Part shown: piece by piece, positions 22,604-25,872 of the stretch | Layout of the letters: the number at the start of each line of letters is the position of its first letter | How positions within the stretch are numbered: position 1 is the first letter of the stretch | Assembly: GCA_910586965.1 (NCBI GenBank) | Contig: CAJUMF010000043.1 | Location: forward strand, 1 to 25,872 | Origin: an uncultured Dorea sp. | GTDB taxonomy: Bacteria; Bacillota; Clostridia; Lachnospirales; Lachnospiraceae | Reading direction: 5' to 3' | Length of the DNA: 25,872 nucleotides | The notes under the pieces: generated by a model | What the model was told of the DNA's origin: nothing | Database searches by the model: none | What the model saw: the letters and a program-made list of their open reading frames with translations, nothing else | Position numbers and translations under genes: made by a program

Positions 22604-23866
22604 ATGACGAAAGACAAAAATTGCCAACTTTTATTAGAATATTTGAATAGTATTCTGTGCGGTTCCAGTACAGAACCTTTCGATATGAATCAACTGGATG
22701 AACCTTATCATGAACTTGGGCAGGGCTTACAGCATCTACAAGATAGTGTGAATGAGTTGACCTCCTATTCTGAAGAATTATCAAAAGGGAATCTGTCCAT
22801 AGATTTCCCTCATACAGATAATTTATTGTGCAAAAATCTTAAAGATCTTCACGAAAACTTAAATCATCTTACATGGCAGGCACAACAAATTGCGCATGGA
22901 GACTATTCACAGCATATTGCCCACCTCGGAGACTTTTCCAAAGCTTTCAATGAGATGGTAGAACAACTGGAACAACGAGAAGAACGGCTTAAAGAAAAAG
23001 CAAAAAAGATTCAATACCATGCAGAAATGCTTGAAGGTTATAACGAACTTCTTGTAGAAATGTTAAGTAAAAGAAACGAATGGCTCCTGGTCGTAGATCA
23101 GAGCAGCAAAGAGATTCTTTACTGTAACAAGAAAAAACATGGCGGCACTGTGGATAATTCTTTCTGCGAATCATGTGACAGCCGTCTTTCTTTCCAATCT
23201 GAACTTTTAAATTGGAAAGAGAGCGAACAATACAGCGTCCGTGAGCTAAGCAGCGGCACCGATGGCGACAAAGAGAACTTTTATCGCATCACTTCTTTTC
23301 CTATCGAGTGGAAGGAACACCATTCTTTAGTACATATTATTGTTGATATTACAGATGAAAAACAAACCGCCCGCAGCCTGACCAGCAAAGCGTACCATGA
23401 TCCCGGAACCGGTATTAAAAATCGCCTGTTTTTTAAAGAATACATGGAAAGTGTCCTGAATGAACATCGGGAAGCAACTCTATGTTATTTGGATCTGGAT
23501 GGTCTGAAATATGTTAATGACAAGTTTGGTCATCTGGAAGGAGATATCTATATCCAGAACTTTGTAGAGCTAATTAGAAGCAGCTTCCGCAACGGTGACA
23601 CTTTCGCCCGAATCGGAGGTGATGAATTCTGTCTTGTCCTGACTGGCTGTATCGGAGAACTGATGGAACGAAAGATGGCAGAGATCTTGAAAAGATTCCA
23701 GTCAGAAAGATACAGTGATTACCAGTGCAGTTTCAGTTACGGTATTATACAGATTACCGGAAAAGAAAAAGAACCTTCTCTGGATAACATTCTCCATGAA
23801 GCAGATGAAATTATGTATGAATGCAAACGCAGGAACAAAGAAAAATATCCGGAGCTTGTCAGATAA
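22604..23866 (+). CDS. Cytoplasmic diguanylate cyclase (HAMP-like, PAS, GGDEF)
   Basis: A 420-residue protein with no membrane helix or signal peptide. The N-terminus has two HAMP-like repeats (SKGNLSIDFP and AHGDYSQHI, each followed by a helical stretch), then a coiled coil and a PAS-like domain that holds NSFCESCDSRLSF, a cysteine pair that might bind metal or sense redox. The C-terminal domain is a GGDEF cyclase: DLDGLKYVNDKFGHLEGD and the active-site IGGDEFCLVL. RNGD precedes GGDEF by five residues, the position of the inhibitory c-di-GMP site (RxxD). It should therefore make c-di-GMP and be product-inhibited. No EAL domain. Own promoter; the stop lies inside the terminator hairpin. Confidence 0.9.
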   Translation: MTKDKNCQLLLEYLNSILCGSSTEPFDMNQLDEPYHELGQGLQHLQDSVNELTSYSEELSKGNLSIDFPHTDNLLCKNLKDLHENLNHLTWQAQQIAHGDYSQHIAHLGDFSKAFNEMVEQLEQREERLKEKAKKIQYHAEMLEGYNELLVEMLSKRNEWLLVVDQSSKEILYCNKKKHGGTVDNSFCESCDSRLSFQSELLNWKESEQYSVRELSSGTDGDKENFYRITSFPIEWKEHHSLVHIIVDITDEKQTARSLTSKAYHDPGTGIKNRLFFKEYMESVLNEHREATLCYLDLDGLKYVNDKFGHLEGDIYIQNFVELIRSSFRNGDTFARIGGDEFCLVLTGCIGELMERKMAEILKRFQSERYSDYQCSFSYGIIQITGKEKEPSLDNILHEADEIMYECKRRNKEKYPELVR

Positions 23867-23883
23867 TGGCAAGCTTCGGATAT
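23845..23883. terminator. Bidirectional terminator between GGDEF and hybrid-kinase genes
   Basis: Arms at 23845-23858 and 23870-23883 pair over 14 bp with one G:T pair around an 11-nt loop. On the minus strand the stem leads into TTTTTCTTTG; on the plus strand into TTATATTTC. It contains the stop codon of the GGDEF gene and lies 11 bp past the end of the convergent hybrid-kinase gene. Confidence 0.8.
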
Positions 23884-23894
23884 TTATATTTCAC

Positions 23895-25872
23895 CTATAA
23901 TATCTTTTTTAACGTATCAAACAAAATCTCTACATCAACCGGCTTTGCTATGTGTGAGTTCATTCCACATTCAAATGCCTTCTTCCTGTCTTCATCAAAT
24001 GCATTAGCTGTCATAGCTACTATCGGAATCTCTGCAAGTACTTTATTTTCAAACTGCCTGATTGTCCTTGTGGCTTCATAACCATCCATGATCGGCATCT
24101 GTATATCCATCAGCACAAGCTTATAATATCCCGGTTCCGAATTTTCCAACATCTCCACGGCTTTTTTTCCATTATCTGCTTCTTCTACTTGAAATCCAGC
24201 CTCTGTAAGAATTTCCGTCGCAATCTCCCGATTCAATTCATTATCCTCTACGAGAAGAATTCTGCCGCCCATATCCATTTCTTTATTTATTGCAGAAGCC
24301 TTTTTTTCTTCTTTCTCCAGATCAAGTACATGAACCAGACATCTGATAAATTCAGAAATAAACAGCGGTTTACTGCAAAATGCATTGATACCTGCCTCGC
24401 GCGCTTCCTCTTCAATATCCGCCCAATCATATGCTGTCAACACAATGATCGGTGCACTATCCCCAATCTCACTGCGGATTTTCCTCGCCACTTCAACACC
24501 GCTCATATCGGGCATCAGCCAATCAACGATATATACCTTATATTCATCATGGCGCCTGACAGCCTGTTTTGTCCGGAGTAATGCTTCTTTTCCGTTCAAT
24601 GTCCACTCTGCACGCATACCAATCTCCATAAGCATCTGTGTCACGCTGTCACAAGTATTGAAATCATCATCTACGACAAGAGCATGGACTCCCTTCAATT
24701 CTTCAATCATTATATCTCTGTCAGCATTTTCAGACAATTTGAACGGAATTGTAACAATAAACTCAGAACCTTCATTCTGCTTACTGTACACCTCAATCGT
24801 GCCGCCCATAGCTTCCACAATATTCTTCGTAATAGGCATCCCAAGCCCTGTTCCCTGAATTCCGCTTACAGTCGTATTCTTTTCTCTTTCAAACGGCTCG
24901 AATATACGTTTAACGAACTCCTCGCTCATGCCGATTCCATTATCTTTAACACGAATCTCATACAGTGTCCGCTCCTTTGTACCTCCCTCTTTCTCTAAAA
25001 TGCGGACGCTGATATTTCCTCCCGGTTTTGTAAACTTAATAGAATTTCCGACCAGGTTCAAAAGTACCTGATTCAACCGCAAGCGGTCACAGATAATATT
25101 TTCGTCAAAGACACCTACCGTATCGATAAAGAAATCCAACTTTTTCTCCCTGACATCCACCTGGAGTATATTCCTAAGTTCATGCATCACCTCTGACAGG
25201 TTGCATTCCGATTCATTTAGGTGCAGTTTTCCGCTCTCAATCCTGCTCATCTCCAATACATCATTGATCAATGACAGAAGATGGTTGCTGGAAGACATGA
25301 TTTTTGCCAGATAATCCCTCACCCGCTCTTTATTATCAAGGTGTGCACTCGCCAGAGAGGTAAATCCTATAATAGCATTCATAGGAGTGCGGATATCGTG
25401 GGACATATTAGAAAGAAATGTGCTCTTTGCTCTGCTGGCATGCTCTGCCCGCGCAAGAGCATCCTCCAAGATGCGCTGCTGCTTCATCTCATTTTCCACA
25501 ATATCTGTAATGATCCTTTTTGCGATCACCACTCGGCTGCCGTATTGTTCGTCCTCAACCTTTGCAAACCTGAATTGAATATAATTCTTCTCGCCATTTA
25601 CATTGTTCCGTATATTAATATCATAACATTGCTTATCTGAAAGCTCATTCCTGATATTTATGAGGAGCGTTGACTTTTTCCACCTCTCCTTATCCTCCTC
25701 AGATACATACTCCGTATACGCATCTACCGCATCCTGGTAATATTCATGCCGCGCAAGAGTAGTCTTGATCTCCATTGAAGAATCCGCCTTATATATACTC
25801 ATCTTCCCGTCATTCGGATTAAACAGGGAGATAAAATTATAATCACTGCTCAATCCCGATATTATCTCGTAT
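23895..25872 (-). CDS. Hybrid sensor histidine kinase with two receiver domains (5' end outside window)
   Basis: At least 658 residues; the frame stays open to the window edge, so the N-terminus is missing. A TTG at 25853 is in frame but lies within the sensor-like stretch (EIISGLSSDYNFISLFNP), so it is not the start. Visible parts are a PAS-like sensor, HisKA with the histidine in FLSNMSHDIRTPMNAIIGF, an ATPase domain (N box LNQVLLNLVGNSIKFT, G1 DNGIGM, G2 GTGLGMPITK), receiver 1 (VDDDF, aspartate in IVDWLMPDMSG, SKPLF) and receiver 2 (VEDNELN, aspartate in LMDIQMPIMDG, AKPVD). No membrane segment is visible, and no Hpt domain follows. Such kinases in this group are often multi-step relays with no DNA-binding output beside them. 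Convergent with the GGDEF gene. Confidence 0.9.
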   Translation of the reverse strand, partial: YEIISGLSSDYNFISLFNPNDGKMSIYKADSSMEIKTTLARHEYYQDAVDAYTEYVSEEDKERWKKSTLLINIRNELSDKQCYDINIRNNVNGEKNYIQFRFAKVEDEQYGSRVVIAKRIITDIVENEMKQQRILEDALARAEHASRAKSTFLSNMSHDIRTPMNAIIGFTSLASAHLDNKERVRDYLAKIMSSSNHLLSLINDVLEMSRIESGKLHLNESECNLSEVMHELRNILQVDVREKKLDFFIDTVGVFDENIICDRLRLNQVLLNLVGNSIKFTKPGGNISVRILEKEGGTKERTLYEIRVKDNGIGMSEEFVKRIFEPFEREKNTTVSGIQGTGLGMPITKNIVEAMGGTIEVYSKQNEGSEFIVTIPFKLSENADRDIMIEELKGVHALVVDDDFNTCDSVTQMLMEIGMRAEWTLNGKEALLRTKQAVRRHDEYKVYIVDWLMPDMSGVEVARKIRSEIGDSAPIIVLTAYDWADIEEEAREAGINAFCSKPLFISEFIRCLVHVLDLEKEEKKASAINKEMDMGGRILLVEDNELNREIATEILTEAGFQVEEADNGKKAVEMLENSEPGYYKLVLMDIQMPIMDGYEATRTIRQFENKVLAEIPIVAMTANAFDEDRKKAFECGMNSHIAKPVDVEILFDTLKKIL

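Noticed and set aside
1..25872. Depletion of GATC because of a Sau3AI-type system
   Set aside because: GATC occurs repeatedly in the window (for example near 811, 1023, 1513 and 13827), so there is no visible avoidance; methylation would protect these sites.

Overview
The window looks like chromosomal DNA from a gut-type Firmicute of the Lachnospiraceae kind. Evidence is strong AGGAGG-type ribosome sites, mid-GC coding sequence, FtsX/MacB-type ABC modules with an intramembrane-sensing kinase, a sigma/membrane-regulator/ABC operon, and several signalling proteins. No species-level marker (rRNA, tRNA) is present, so this placement is a judgement from style and gene content.

Layout. 65-1039 (+): a zinc-independent alcohol dehydrogenase/quinone reductase-like enzyme. 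1182-5627 (-): an operon-like block of histidine kinase, ABC ATPase and large FtsX-type permease, with a promoter and three direct repeats between kinase and ATPase. 5640-8610: a gene graveyard with an orphan DinJ/RelB antitoxin followed by the last third of its toxin, a broken MNT nucleotidyltransferase, a scrap of an ABC permease tail, an unrecognised small acidic protein, an intact Rpn-type PD-(D/E)XK nuclease/transposase and a broken secreted coiled-coil protein. 8714-12191 (-): ECF sigma factor, membrane regulator, ABC ATPase and ABC-2 permease. 12398-13474 (+): an M24 Xaa-Pro peptidase. 13539-18433 (-): a restriction-modification operon, AT-richer by eye than its neighbours, in the order Vsr-like nuclease, two Sau3AI/MutH-type endonucleases, m5C methyltransferase. 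18507-20235 (-): TPR-like membrane protein and OmpR-type response regulator. 20423-21997 (+): a K+ channel with NAD-binding (RCK/TrkA-N) domains and a C-terminal RyR-like domain. 22066-22533 (+): YbaK-type deacylase. 22604-23866 (+): cytoplasmic GGDEF protein. 23895-25872 (-): hybrid sensor kinase, running off the right edge.

How the genes may work together. The kinase at 4530 has no response regulator beside it, and the regulator at 18507 has no kinase; both lie on the minus strand in the order expected of one split operon, with about 12.9 kb between them. The kinase has almost no extracytoplasmic sensor, so it probably reads the state of its ABC transporter. The restriction locus is compact and probably mobile.

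Most worth following up: the restriction locus with two intact Sau3AI-like genes and a Vsr-like protein lacking the zinc ligands of E. coli Vsr; the channel-RyR fusion; a 15-bp tandem repeat inserted in the DNA-binding domain of the response regulator; a 36-bp tandem repeat in the transporter; and a shared 36-nt element placed upstream of both decayed antitoxin genes.
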